From the NCBI RefSeq assembly GCF_000150275.1, contig NW_002060946.1, forward strand, positions 34,678 through 98,677: DNA of 64,000 nucleotides, read 5' to 3'. This DNA comes from Trichoplax adhaerens (taxonomy: Eukaryota; Placozoa; Uniplacotomia; Trichoplacea; Trichoplacidae). Both the position numbers and the translations under genes were made by a program. This document shows, piece after piece, positions 13,378 to 25,084 of the stretch. Numbering within the stretch: the first letter of the stretch is position 1; every line of letters starts with the position of its first letter. Below the pieces are notes generated by a model. The model was not told the origin of the DNA, searched no databases, and saw only the letters and a program-made list of their open reading frames with translations.

Positions 13378-14504
13378 ATGTCAGGTAGATTTCAAGTAAA
13401 ATTGGACGTGACGAAGATCGTCCATAGGGCAAAGCCGACATCGATGTCGCTTCATGATCGGTAAGCTAGCTATTTTAAGTTTTTACTCTATACTTATTCA
13501 CTATTGCATGTTACTGACCCACGTATAAAATCTGTTATACTAGATATACAAGCTGATACTTGTTAATTGTAATATGATACTGCAATATTTAAATTAGATC
13601 TCTCAGATATTAGTTGCTGTGGCAGAACACTGCGTTCTTGTAATGCCGCTGTTACAGATTATGTCACTTAATGATTATCTCACACTGCACTGTATGATTA
13701 CAAACCGTTATCAGGTTTACGAAGATAAAAGCTGCAAGCTCCATGGAGACTGGAGTCACGAAGCGGGTAAATGACCGTGTCGCAAGTGCAAAAAATCGTC
13801 GGCTGGCGCTGCAGCTATCAAAGCGAACAGGTGCTCAGGCCGCAGTCAGATCAACTGGCAACTTGTCTAATCGATTCGGTGCAATAAACAAGAATGTAGG
13901 TGCTGCTACCAACACCAGGGATGCTAGATATAGGCTTAATGAACGTACAAATCGCTCCAGCAGGCCATCAAGTCAAGGTGACGTAAAGTCGCGCTTAGGA
14001 TATCCGAGCAATAGACGTGGAAGTCCTACTAAGCGTGGAAGTGGCGGACGTGGCATGCGTGGCAACTGGGTTAGACGTGGTCGTCAAGGACGAATTGGTG
14101 GCCGAGGACTTGGAAGAGGTGCTTATCAGAACGATTGGAATCCCACAAACAATAATTCTCATTATAATGAAAACAGTGCTGGTTATCAAAAGCAGCGTGG
14201 CAATAAAAGCAATAGTAATAGAGCAGAATATCCATCCAGGAATCGAGGCAGACGTGGTAGAGGTGGAAGGAATCGTCGTGGACGAAGAAATGGTAGAGAT
14301 ACTAGAAATAACTTCGAGAGTAAGGACAACAACGGTGGCGATATCAGCATTCAGATCTCAAATGATCGTAGCGAGGAGCAAGATGATAAAGCACGAATAG
14401 AAGATGATTTAGATGACTACAGGAATGATGAAGAAGTAGTTGGTGATGATAATGAAGAAGATGAAGCCCCCTTGGAGGAAGAAATGGAGACCGAGATTGA
14501 CTAA
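13378..14504 (+). CDS. CHTOP: CHTOP-like RGG-rich mRNA export/PRMT1-target protein, two exons
   Basis: Exons 13378-13460 and 13715-14504 are joined across a 254 bp GT..AG intron (donor gtaagc, acceptor tatcag), giving 290 residues. Exon 1 ends SMSLHDR and continues into exon 2 as FTKIK, matching the MSLNERFT motif near the N-terminus of vertebrate CHTOP. Exon 2 continues with ASAKNRRLALQL, matching ASARNRRLAQQ of that family. Two arginine/glycine-rich blocks follow at about residues 127-165 and 203-224, then an acidic tail with LDDY, like the LDAY motifs at the vertebrate C-terminus. In vertebrates CHTOP binds PRMT1 and the TREX export machinery; the same role here is inferred. A start at the Met at 13743 would drop the conserved N-terminal motif. 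The gene converges with LMAN1. Confidence 0.93.
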
Positions 14505-16139
14505 TTTTCGTTGAGATCTTTTGTTCTTGTACAAATTTATTCGTAGGGTATAAATCGTTATCAATTGCACGTTCTCTTTTTATTTTATAATCACAGGCTC
14601 CATAATAGTTATACTTGCGTATAGATAGCTACCACTACACTACCGGCATACTATTGTAATGAAGTTACGGTGGATAAGGCAAAAATGGATAAATAGAACA
14701 TACTTTTCAGAGTCGCACACATAAGTGTAATTTACTCGGTACAGTTATAAACTGTATCATACTTGTATCAGTTAGGACATGGACCTGAGTTGATAATGTG
14801 AAACAGCTATCATAACAATTAAAGAATTAATATACTCGTACTTGTCAGCAGTACAGCCATCCTTATAGCGTTTACGGTAACCATTCAATCATGTGTCTTG
14901 ATACACACATTTAAAATCGGGTTAAATTATTAGTTATTATTAGCTATTAATAGCTAAAAAGTAGGCGGTTAAAATGTAACATTCCAGATGTTGTTTCGCA
15001 ATTCTTGTTGCAAAGTGTATGTTCTTAACTCTGCAAGATCGTGTTTATGTTAATTTAATTTTTATTTTGAATATTCAATGTACAGCGCTACGGTTTTCTG
15101 TTAATTTAAACGTATTTATATGTAAACTCATGGACAAATTGCTGCGACTTTTCTACTGTGATACTGTATTGATATCGATGTTACTGTTAGTCGTATGGCT
15201 GCAGTTAATTGTTAGACAAAATACTGGATTCATAACTGTTAAAACTATTGATCTTTGATCTGTTTTAACAATTTTTACTACTTAGCGTTTACTCATAATT
15301 TTATAATAAAATTTAGTTAGGAGTATTAAGTTGATCGAAGTTGTTTGCAGTCCATATCTCGGACATTAACTATACACATACGCCTTAAAAGATGAGCTTA
15401 CTAATTAATTGATAACATTATTCCCACAGTTATCAGCAAATACTAAGACGACATTGGAAGTTATTCAACCATTTCAAATACCTCTACAACAACAATGACG
15501 ACAAATGTGCATTTATTCAATCCCAGTAAATGTCTTTTAATTGAATCTTTCGTGCTAATATATAACACTACTTCTCATGTCTCATACAAATAATAATACA
15601 CTGAGCCGAATGGGAATCGGTCGTATGCAATTCTCTCTCACAGGGTACAATTAATTTCACCATTAGATAATTGTAAATTATGATGATATCGAGAAAATAC
15701 AATAGCATCTCAATAATCTCGAACCAGCGCTTTACGTAGCTTATCCAATGAGCGCTGTATCCGCTAAAGCATTATTAGAATTTTTATTGAAAATTGTTCA
15801 AGTTTCTAACTACAATCACATCAAACGAGTTTAAATACTACACGCTACAAAGTGTCTTTATAATCAATCTTTCCAATAAAAAAGTTCCATAGCGATATCA
15901 TGCACCGCTCTAGAGAGTCAATTGTAATTAATTAATATTACAAAGTACCATGACTAAGTCTAATGTACTAGTGTGATCAAGCTTGTTATCACCATCCAGT
16001 TAGTCGATGAATTTCATCACTTGCTTCCTCTCATAGTTAGCTGATAACAATACTTTTTTCATTTTATTGTTCCCTAGCTGATTTAAAAATTTCCTCCTAT
16101 CGCACTTCTTCAAGACTAACATTGAAATGGAACATAACC
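14505..16139. other. 3' intergenic region between convergent CHTOP and LMAN1
   Basis: It should hold the 3' untranslated regions and polyadenylation sites of both convergent genes. An aataaaa sequence occurs near 15304. The 79-codon frame at 15019-15258 matches nothing I recognise and is hydrophobic, as AT-rich noncoding DNA often is. No other feature was seen. Confidence 0.55.
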
Positions 16140-19100
16140 TTAAAAGAACTTCTTAGCAGAAGCTTCCTGCCGTTGCCTATAAGCATTGTAACCAATAACG
16201 AGGAAGAGCTGAAGAAGCATTAAAACTGACATCCCGAACATTCCAACGCAACTAACTGTCGGACAATCGCCACCTTGTTGGCTCTTGTTCTCCAACTGTA
16301 ATTATATGGCAGAGCGATAATGCAAATTAGCAATTAAAATTACCTCTTATTCTATTCAAAAGTTTGCGGTACAGCAAAATTTATTCAATAAGAGTAAATT
16401 CTGTTCACGTCAAACGTTAGCCAAAAGGGCAATTTTGAAAGTCTAGCAATTTACCATAAGTTTAATAGCTGCAACCTCCTGCATAACGCTCTGCAGATTA
16501 TCTATTGCTTCCCCTCCTTGACCTCCATTTTTGCTTCCAACTTTATTATTTATGTTATCTATGGTTGTTCTAAACAAAATCGTATTTTACGTAAAAGTAT
16601 AAGAATTAAATGGCTATTAACAATCATGGGATAAACTCGATAGCTATACCGTAATGTGTACCTCAGATTCTTTACGTCAGTTACAAGATCTTTTTGCATT
16701 TGTGATACTGATTGTAAGGCATTTCCCTGATTTGCACCCGAAGAACCTTTCATAATCTCACTGAAGCCATCAAACTTTTTTTGCAATGTCCTAAAAGCAA
16801 TATAAAAAAAAATATCGTATTATCATCCAAAAATCAAATACAGCATATCTATAATTTCCGCTAACGTTATTCTTGAACCAATTTCGTGATTAGCCGCGAG
16901 CAGTTGCATGAAACTGCGTTCCACATGTCCTTGCATCTATTTACAATGTCATTTAGCAAGTAAAAAATGTCAATAGTATTGCAAAGGCTAGTCTTCAGTT
17001 TGCTATGCTCGTATACTTAACAAGCATAATTTGTACCAAAATATCATCCAAACATTTAATCCTACCGAATCTTCTTCATCTGTGAATTTCTCCGGATGCT
17101 CTTTCTTATATCTATATATAAAATTTGAATTTATGCACTAATTGCATGGATCTATTAACCGTAAATGATCGTTACTTCTCTCTGCGTTTTTCGAATTCTT
17201 CACTAAATTCCGTGTACTGCTTCTTAGATTTATCACCTTCCACAACATCAGCAGCTTTAGGCGCTTCCTAATTTAATAGTATCAGCATTAGTAAATTCAT
17301 AAAAGTTACACTTTCTCATTACTAAATGTAATGCAACAAAAATAGAAGCACATACAGCTTGTGTCCTCAAAGACCACGTTAAAAAGGATATAATATCATG
17401 ATCATCTAAAGAATAGGAAGTACAAGGTAATTCGAAAAATGGAAGATATAATTATATTTAAACCAAATTATAGCCTAAAACTACAGTATAATTGTTATAG
17501 TAAAGTATAAATAATTATAGCAGACTTAACGTTACCTGCTAATCCACCAGTTGCTGCTGACGCACCAAAATAACCATTAGGTGCGATATCAACATTATCA
17601 ACTTTAAAACACACCTCCAAATCATTGTCTTCATCGCTTAATCCGTTGTTGATTAGTAACTATTCAGAGGGTCCAGTTGAAGAAATTGTTAAATTAAAAC
17701 TATAAACTGACATATACATGTAACTCACCGAAAGAGTTGATTTTTCATATCTAATAATAGTTTTAATCGGAAAAGGTCGATTTCGATAATCTCTCATACA
17801 ACCACCTATTGCTTGTGAAGACCCATCACTATTTGAAAGATAAAAGAATTATTGCCTTAACACTTTATTACTATATAATTTTCTAAACAAGCATTAATTT
17901 CACTCGATTATGCTACAGGCAGTAATCACAATCGTAACAATTATCACACTATCGATCGTAATAGAAATTAGGTCCAAGTCTTGTACCTGGTATGATCAAA
18001 AGATTTTGTCCCATCATTCACGACAGCCATGATATACGGATTATTATGCTAATGAAAATGTACAGTGTTAATCTTATATCGGCTGAATATCATCAAAGCT
18101 ATAGAAAATTCTGTAATAGTTTATAGTAATTATCCATGCAGCAAAACATTTTAAAGTTTGCCAACTAGTTATCGAACTATAGGATAACTTTTAAATTAAT
18201 TCCAGTCATTCCATCTAACCTGTCCATCGTTATCAAATGAATCGAAAAATATACCAAGTCCTTTCCATTTATCTTCACTTCCGAATACGGGCCCTACATT
18301 GCCTGGTTTTTCTGTAAACCACAGAGCCTGAAAATTTAACAGAACACAAGCATTTCACTCATGATCAGATCAGCACAATAAGGTTAAAATGAAATCTACA
18401 GTATATAACCACATTAATAACTACTTCCCGAACAAGTAGTAAACGAAAAGATAAGGGTTAGCTACGGTAAGGTGTACATCAGTACCCCTAAACCTATAAT
18501 ATAGCAGCATATAATACTGCGAGGTATATTGATATATATACGTGTAAACCTATAGATAACTGAAGATTTGCCTTCCGTCGGTAACACATAGTTGTGCACC
18601 ACACTGATACCTCATTAGAATACAATTCGTACGCAATGTTCAAGTAATATACGTATATAATTTATTTCTTGAGTGATGCAGTTACTTTGTAGCACTACAG
18701 CAATACGATTTAGATGAAGGGTACTATATTCCGGTTAAAAACGATAAAGTAACCCAGTAACGATCAATTTGATATTATAAATATTCAAAAATTATCCATA
18801 CAATATTCCGTAGGCAATCAATTTTATGCGTCTTTCATTATGATGGTACTGTAACAACTTCAATTTAATAACATACCAGACCATCAGCACCAACGCGACC
18901 ACGTCCAGTAATTCTGAAGTTTACTTGTACTTCCCAAGATTTCGAAGAAAAGGCGTTTTTGGTCCATACAACTCCTATAAAATACATATCATCACAATAA
19001 TAAGTAGCTAATTGACCAAACATCGTGGTGGCATGCTGTGATGCAAGTATCATCGAGGTACGACACTGACATAGGATATGAACATATTTGTACTGTGGCG

Positions 19101-20722
19101 GATCAAAAATTCAAGTAGAAGTAATAAGAAGTCCATGAAAGCTACAAGTACCTCTTTTACTACGAATTGAGGGAACCAATCTTAACTGTTCTTTACTCGG
19201 TATGGCATCTGATAAAGGAATGGAAGAAATTTGTCAAAATATTATTCATTTTTCAATAGCTAAGACAACAGGACTTACAGGCTATCTGAATAAAACAATT
19301 TCAAAATAATAACAATTAATAATTATAATTATCATAAACTGGAGTGCGGTACTGTCTTTAGAAAGGTATTTTTTATCGAGATCTTGTGTAGGCTATGTCC
19401 ATGATGGACAATGTTCGTTTCATACACCATAGAAAAGCCTGGATTGTAGCTTAAGTATTTTAAAGGTAAGTATGTGAGAAATCATCTACTTTATCATAAC
19501 CTAATCTATACACTATAAAATCATTGTGGCCGAATCTTGTTTTCCCTATACAGTACAGCAGGTAGTCTAATCGTAAGATAGAATCTAATTGATTGTAACA
19601 AGGAAACGTAGAGTCAGCAGCAAATCTGTTGAAATTAATTGTCTTGAACTATTTACTACAGTATTACGGTCTTTGGGCATAATTAATGTATCTTTGGAAC
19701 TGACTTGAAATAATTACTGACAAATTCTTCGAGAATCTAAATCTTATAAGAGCCATATTAAATAACTATTTTCACTGATCCTTCTTTGTCCTTATTTTCC
19801 ATACAAGGATTTAACTGGCGCACGGTTGCTATCACGGCGTCTACGGTTTACGACTGTATGCGTTAGGTACTAACATTTTGTTACAGACCTATGCAGTACA
19901 AAACAGTATTGTCCCTTGAGCTCATGAGTTAAATCATAGTTAATAAACCATGGTTTACGATAGTTTACGGTAGACTTTAGTATGATGCCTACTGTGCGTC
20001 GCGGACTTGTATTTCTATAACTAAAAATGTCTGGCAAGTTCTTAAGCCATCAATTACTAAATCCCATGTAGAGTTATTTATTTATACCGATATCATCTTA
20101 TCAAATCAACTCGATAGTTCGTTATTAACGCGTTACACTAACAAATGAGAATGCCGATACACTGTACTGTACATTGTACAAGTGTACAAGTACCAGTAGT
20201 GTACTGAATGTTCACATGGATATCATTACACTGCATGCACTAGACTAAGCAAGGACTATGATAGTCTTGCCAAGATGAAAAACGCTACCAATCGTCTAAA
20301 TTTACATAAAGATTTCAATTCGATTTGCTTTAGTAAATTAGGGCAACGTAAGCCAATTTTAGATATTTTGTTGTAAACCATTTCTACTAATAGTACATGT
20401 GTTCCAATTCTTGTACAAATGCCTTAAAATATAACTTGTGTAGCGAACATCAGTCTGTTAACGCGTAACATTACTGTAGAGTAGCCTTACAGTTCTGATT
20501 AAAGAATAGGTTTACCAATTCGATATCAATTTCTATATTCTCATACATACCTCCGGAGAAAGACCAGAATGGAATTAATCCTTTAGGAGTGATTAAATTC
20601 GGTCCTTTAAAGCTATATTTATACTCGAATCGCTTAATTTGAAATTCGGCTACACTAACGTGAATCAAGAAAGCTGAAACTACGATAATTGATAGAAGTA
20701 ACTTATGATTTATATCAATCAT
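16140..20722 (-). CDS. LMAN1: LMAN1/ERGIC-53, L-type lectin cargo receptor, 14 exons
   Basis: Fourteen exons join in frame to 459 residues. In transcription order: 20722-20551, 19208-19152, 18974-18877, 18327-18220, 18048-17987, 17828-17729, 17659-17536, 17405-17356, 17267-17176, 17111-17066, 16936-16866, 16790-16662, 16569-16455, 16295-16140. The ATG at 20722 starts a signal peptide (MIDINHKLLLS...VSVA). A leguminous-type lectin domain follows with FEYKYSFKGP, GRGRVGADGL, the calcium-loop sequence FFDSFDNDG, and ASAATGGL. A coiled-coil stalk, a juxtamembrane CPTVSC cysteine pair, one transmembrane helix and the tail KKFF complete it. In this family KK directs retrieval to the ER and FF supports ER exit. 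Known role: cycles between ER and Golgi carrying glycoproteins. Length is near the vertebrate ~510, with a shorter stalk. Codon phases agree at all thirteen junctions. Confidence 0.97.
20158..20216. repeat. Palindromic GTAC repeat patch in LMAN1 intron 1
   Basis: A short run of actgtactgtac, attgtacaagtgtac and agtgtactg lies inside the 1.3 kb first intron of LMAN1. It belongs to the same motif family as the denser clusters upstream of the gene. Confidence 0.65.
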
Positions 20723-20984
20723 TTTTGTGACCAATATTTCATACGAATACAATGCTTCTTTTCTTTGGCTGAAACTAACTCTAATATACGCTATTAAGAC
20801 TTAAAATGAAATAGGATCAAAGAAGGCAACAGCTCAATTAATAGTATCCAACTAAAGTATAGTATACTACGGATTACTGCTGCACTATGTGCAACTACAC
20901 CAGCTAAATGATATAACTCTGGGTTATTCAATGAAATTATTGAAATAATGGATATTGTTTGACTAGTTTTGTTTTTTGTCATGT

Positions 20985-21250
20985 ATCGTACAGTAGCGTA
21001 CCTTTGGAAAGGGATAGTATAGAACTCTACAGTACGGCTGTTGTTACTTGTACTACTGTACACTGTATACTGTACCAGTACTGCATGTACAGTACTGTAC
21101 AGTACTTTCCACTCTGTACTACAGTATACAGTACAGTATATTGTACTGGACAGTACAGTAGCACATTGTGCAGTTTGCACTTGACGCTTGAGTGTTGGTT
21201 GATTCCTGTGTCACTATGAAGTATGAACAGTGCACTGTACACTGAACTGT
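20985..21250. repeat. Palindromic GTAC repeat cluster B1, upstream of LMAN1
   Basis: Many overlapping tactgtac, gtacagtac and acagtatac units, densest at 21050-21165. The cluster begins about 265 bases upstream of the LMAN1 ATG, in the region shared with the divergent LYRM7. Frames on both strands here encode only low-complexity Cys/Thr/Val/Tyr/Ser peptides. Confidence 0.85.
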
Positions 21251-21442
21251 TATTTTCGATGGCACCCCTTCGCTTGTATTCCGTTGAGATTCCTGTATAA
21301 TATTTACATATACCCGTAGAAGGATATGTCCACATTAGGCTACAACTGCATATACTGTAGAATTGATCTAGTTTGGGCTTGATTTAACTTCCACAATTAC
21401 AGTACAGTATATCTTTTCAGGGTGCCATCGAAACTAATCAGA

Positions 21443-21493
21443 CTGTACTGTACAGTATACTGTACTGTACAGTGTACAGTACTGTACAGTACG
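21443..21493. repeat. Palindromic GTAC repeat cluster B2 with 40 bp core shared with cluster C2
   Basis: About 50 bases composed almost wholly of the repeat. Positions 21453-21492 are identical to 28363-28402. The centre, gtactgtaca-g-tgtacagtac, is a perfect inverted repeat with 10-base arms around one base, so a single strand could fold into a hairpin. Confidence 0.9.
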
Positions 21494-22413
21494 AGAAGTG
21501 ATGTGGCGAATGGTGATTGGTCCAATCTAGTCGAATCCGTACACGTCTTTTCACTCATTCATACGAATAATATCAACCATTGAAGTTTGTGGTCGTCTGT
21601 GTGTCAAATTCATAATACTGTACAGTATATCAACTTGTCAATATGGCCCCCATTTACTCTGCTAAATCACCTAATCTCTTCCCCTGCTCCACTTGAGTTT
21701 CAATCATGATCCGAATCGAACCTACTGTAAAAGCTCAAAGCCAGCACTTACCATCTACACCAAATATAAATTGTAGAAAAATACACAAGTATTTTAACGA
21801 CTGAACCATGGAGGCTTGGACTACCTTTCTGTCGTAAAGCAGTGCTGTAGTTCGTTTTTAGTAGTCCATGACTGTCCTGTTATAAATCAAGTACGCATCC
21901 ATTTAAATCAACAATAGGATTATATCGAGCACTGCTTTACAGTACGCCTGCGAACATTATTGTACTGTGAATCGGTGCTGTGTCCAGGATTCATTGAATC
22001 AAAATTGCTATCATCTAGCCTGTTTGTGTAAGCGATAATACTAGCCATTGAATCAAAGTTACCATTCAGTATAATTTAGTCCGTTTCTGGACGCGATAAT
22101 ACCACGATAAAATTTTTAATTTATAACGGAACAAGATTAGAAGAATAATAACATATACTGTAAATTAGGGATCAATTCTATTTCACTGGATCCGCTGAAT
22201 CCGCAGAGCTTAGTAACAGCCAATGGAATACAATATATATACTGTACTATAATTACTTCATTTAGAAAAAAATCAGTCCATTTAGAATCGACTGTCTGCT
22301 TACTAGTGTAAAGTGCTGTCATAATGAAGCGTTTGACACAATTTGTTAACCAAAGTAGGCTAAATGTCTGTCCGTCCAAAGGAGTGTCCAATCCAGGTAT
22401 TTTTTCAAAGTAA

Positions 22414-22470
22414 GTGTACAGTACTGTGTACATTGTACAACTTAACATACTCTACTGTACACTGTACTGC
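22414..22470. repeat. Palindromic GTAC repeat cluster B3, just upstream of LYRM7
   Basis: The motifs gtgtacagtactgtgtac, attgtacaac and ctactgtacactgtactg end about 100 bases upstream of the LYRM7 start codon, so the cluster probably lies in or beside its promoter or 5' untranslated region. Smaller patches occur at about 21618-21632 and 22238-22252. Confidence 0.75.
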
Positions 22471-22568
22471 ACATAACCTACAGGACACTCTTTGCTCGTT
22501 GCGATATAGTGATGATGGACACTTGACACTTTCCAAATGGATTATAGTTTCCAGATATTCAAAGAATG

Positions 22569-24457
22569 ATGGCTGCAGCTTCCGAACTTCGTTTGAAGGT
22601 TAGTACGGAAAAATGACTTAACAAAACGAAATGTAGCCATCTCAATTCCGATCTGATTTATGTAATAAAGTCACTGCAATTTTCTGACAGCAGACTATCC
22701 ACACTGCAGAAATACCAGTACACTCCCTTACGAGATCAAATTTGCAAAGAAAGACTTCAGCAGTATACACTATGTTCAATTTATATGCGAGTATGTTATA
22801 CATTGTAGTAATTATACAGTACATTGCTACGCTCAGTGTTCTGTTGGCGCTTTTTGTATTTCGTGGATGATTTATTGTACATGTACGTTGTACAGCATGG
22901 GCAATTGTTTATGATATGGTCATGGGTTACTACTGCATATTTAGTGATCAATGGTTACTGTACTTAGCTGTAAAGCGATGAAATTCCCTTTTGACTAGAG
23001 CGCCTCAAATCCTTCTGCTACCACTGATGCAAAACACTTTATACGCGTGTTTAGTCTTGTTAACACTGACATCACATGAGATATTTTAAGTACTCAAGGA
23101 TGCATTCGAAAGATAGTGATTGTATTATACCATTAGGGTTCCCTTGTAATACTTCGTCTACTAAATACCACATCTGTTACAATGATTGAAATTAAAACCT
23201 ATATTCATTTTAATTTTTTCAGGTAGTAGGCCTATATCGGTCACTATATCGCACTAGACAAGAATTATTCCATGGTGATCAAGTAGCACTTACAGGTGAG
23301 TAATAACGATTTCAATTATTGTACATACTTACTGTACGTGCACGTTCACTATTGTACTCGTATATACTGCAACACACATTAAATCCTTCCTGTACTTGAG
23401 CTGTTACTTTACCTACAGTGGAGAATACAGTATCGAAATAATATTTTATTTTATAGTCAATAGAACTAATGAAACTGCTAGTACACTCACTATTCTATTT
23501 GCAACCTCTACTACTGCATAGTATAGTATATTTAAAAACTCATCAGGCAATGACTATTTTTGTTCTATCTTTGTTACCTCCCAATTAGTTTCCTTGCAGA
23601 AATTGAGACATGGATTTTTAGAGAACAAAAATGAAGCTGACCCCGAAAAGATTAAAAATGTTAGTAAAAATATAACTTATTCTATATTCTTTCATCATCT
23701 GTAGCCAATTTTTAATTTCTTAAATAAGCTGCTTCACAACCAGGTAATAACTAATACATAATTTACAATTATAATTGCTCTCCCTTTCTAAAGGCGATAT
23801 ACGCGTATTACAAGTATAAAAGGCAAACTTATATCATCTAAATGACATATAGGATTTGCTAGCAAAGCTTAAATGCTTATCATCGGCAGAAAAAGAATTT
23901 AAATATAATATTTATTCTATTATATTCATATCTGCATAGCTAATCAAGCTTGGAGAAGAAGTAAATTACTTACTGAAACATAAGACTGTCCAATGTCAAC
24001 TAAACAATACAGGAAACTATGGTAAATTTACTTTAAGTACAATTAGTGTAAATCTAAATTTTGACGAAATATAGCATGCTTCTCATGTACACTATCTTTA
24101 CGTTGAAAGCAAAAATTATATCCTTCCATCGTAGGATTGATATTTCCACTGCATTCTGTAAACATAATTGCTTTAAATCTAAAGTTTTGCAATTTAATGC
24201 TTGCTTACATTTATAATATATCGAAAGTAACCGTAGTCTTTATTACTTTATTTCAAACGCCCAATCTTCATGAATACTGTACATTAGAATTAACGACCAC
24301 GTTTTATTTGATAAATTTTACTACAGTGCCAACTCACAATGTTACAAAGAGAATGAGATAAAATAATATTAATTTCATTATTTCTATTTTAGAAATGAAA
24401 ATCAGAAAGGACACGACACTTTTGGATAATGCTGTCTATCCAAATGACAAAAGATGA
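22569..24457 (+). CDS. LYRM7: LYRM7/MZM1L, complex III Rieske-protein assembly factor, 5 exons
   Basis: Exons 22569-22598, 23223-23295, 23589-23659, 23940-24021 and 24393-24457 join in frame to 106 residues, against 104 in human. The N-terminus contains GLYRSLYRTRQELF. This carries a canonical Leu-Tyr-Arg motif at residues 14-16 and aligns with LFKTLHRTRQQVF of human LYRM7. Further matches are HGFLENKNEADPEKIKN with IKLGEEVNYLL, and a C-terminus IRKDTTLLDNAVYPN that parallels the RKDLLVENVPY ending of the human protein. In yeast and mammals this matrix LYR protein stabilises the Rieske Fe-S subunit before its insertion into complex III; the same role is inferred. Exon 3 uses the acceptor ccaattag. 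The later ttgcag acceptor would break the frame. The gene is divergent from LMAN1 and convergent with HMG20. Confidence 0.95.
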
Positions 24458-25084
24458 TGCTTACAGCTGTTTTTCGGAACGTGATAATTAAACTAACAAA
24501 ATATTATTCATACTATGGGCATGAATTAAGCTGGCATATACAATATAGAAAATGCCGATAAGATCATAATTACTTTAGGTTGCGTGGTGATGTGTTGAAA
24601 TATTTTTGTCACGGCTTAACCATAACTGCATGTAATATATTATTACCAATAGTAAATAGTAGGTCGCTAGGTAGAAATGGAACTATAAGTACGTAACTAC
24701 CGACTAGTAATAGAATTATGAAGTTATTAACGTCCATTCTACTTTACAAAGCCAATAGTATTGTATACATGATGCCGTAACAACCATGTATGTACAGTAT
24801 ATGTATGACTGTATGTATATACGTACGTTGATGTAATAATTACTACGCAAGCTACTATGTTATTTTAGCATGTTATTTATGAAATTATTAAAGCCAAAAT
24901 CAGGCGCATTGATAAAAACCAAACGAATGACTGCTATTGATTTATGTACATTGCACAGTCTAAACTTTTATCTACCTTCCTATGCAATCGATTGTTGGTA
25001 TTTTCACTTCGAATATACACATGGCTATGCTATTTACAATGTAGTCGGTGCATAAAGAACACACGAACAATAGCCAAATAGACA
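24458..25084. other. Short 3' intergenic region between LYRM7 and HMG20
   Basis: Holds the 3' ends of two convergent genes in about 630 bases. The 61-codon frame at 24870-25055 has no recognisable family. Nothing else was seen. Confidence 0.6.

Noticed and set aside
20723-20752. Ten-codon N-terminal extension of LMAN1
   Set aside because: It begins at TTG, not ATG. The ATG at 20722 starts a typical signal peptide.
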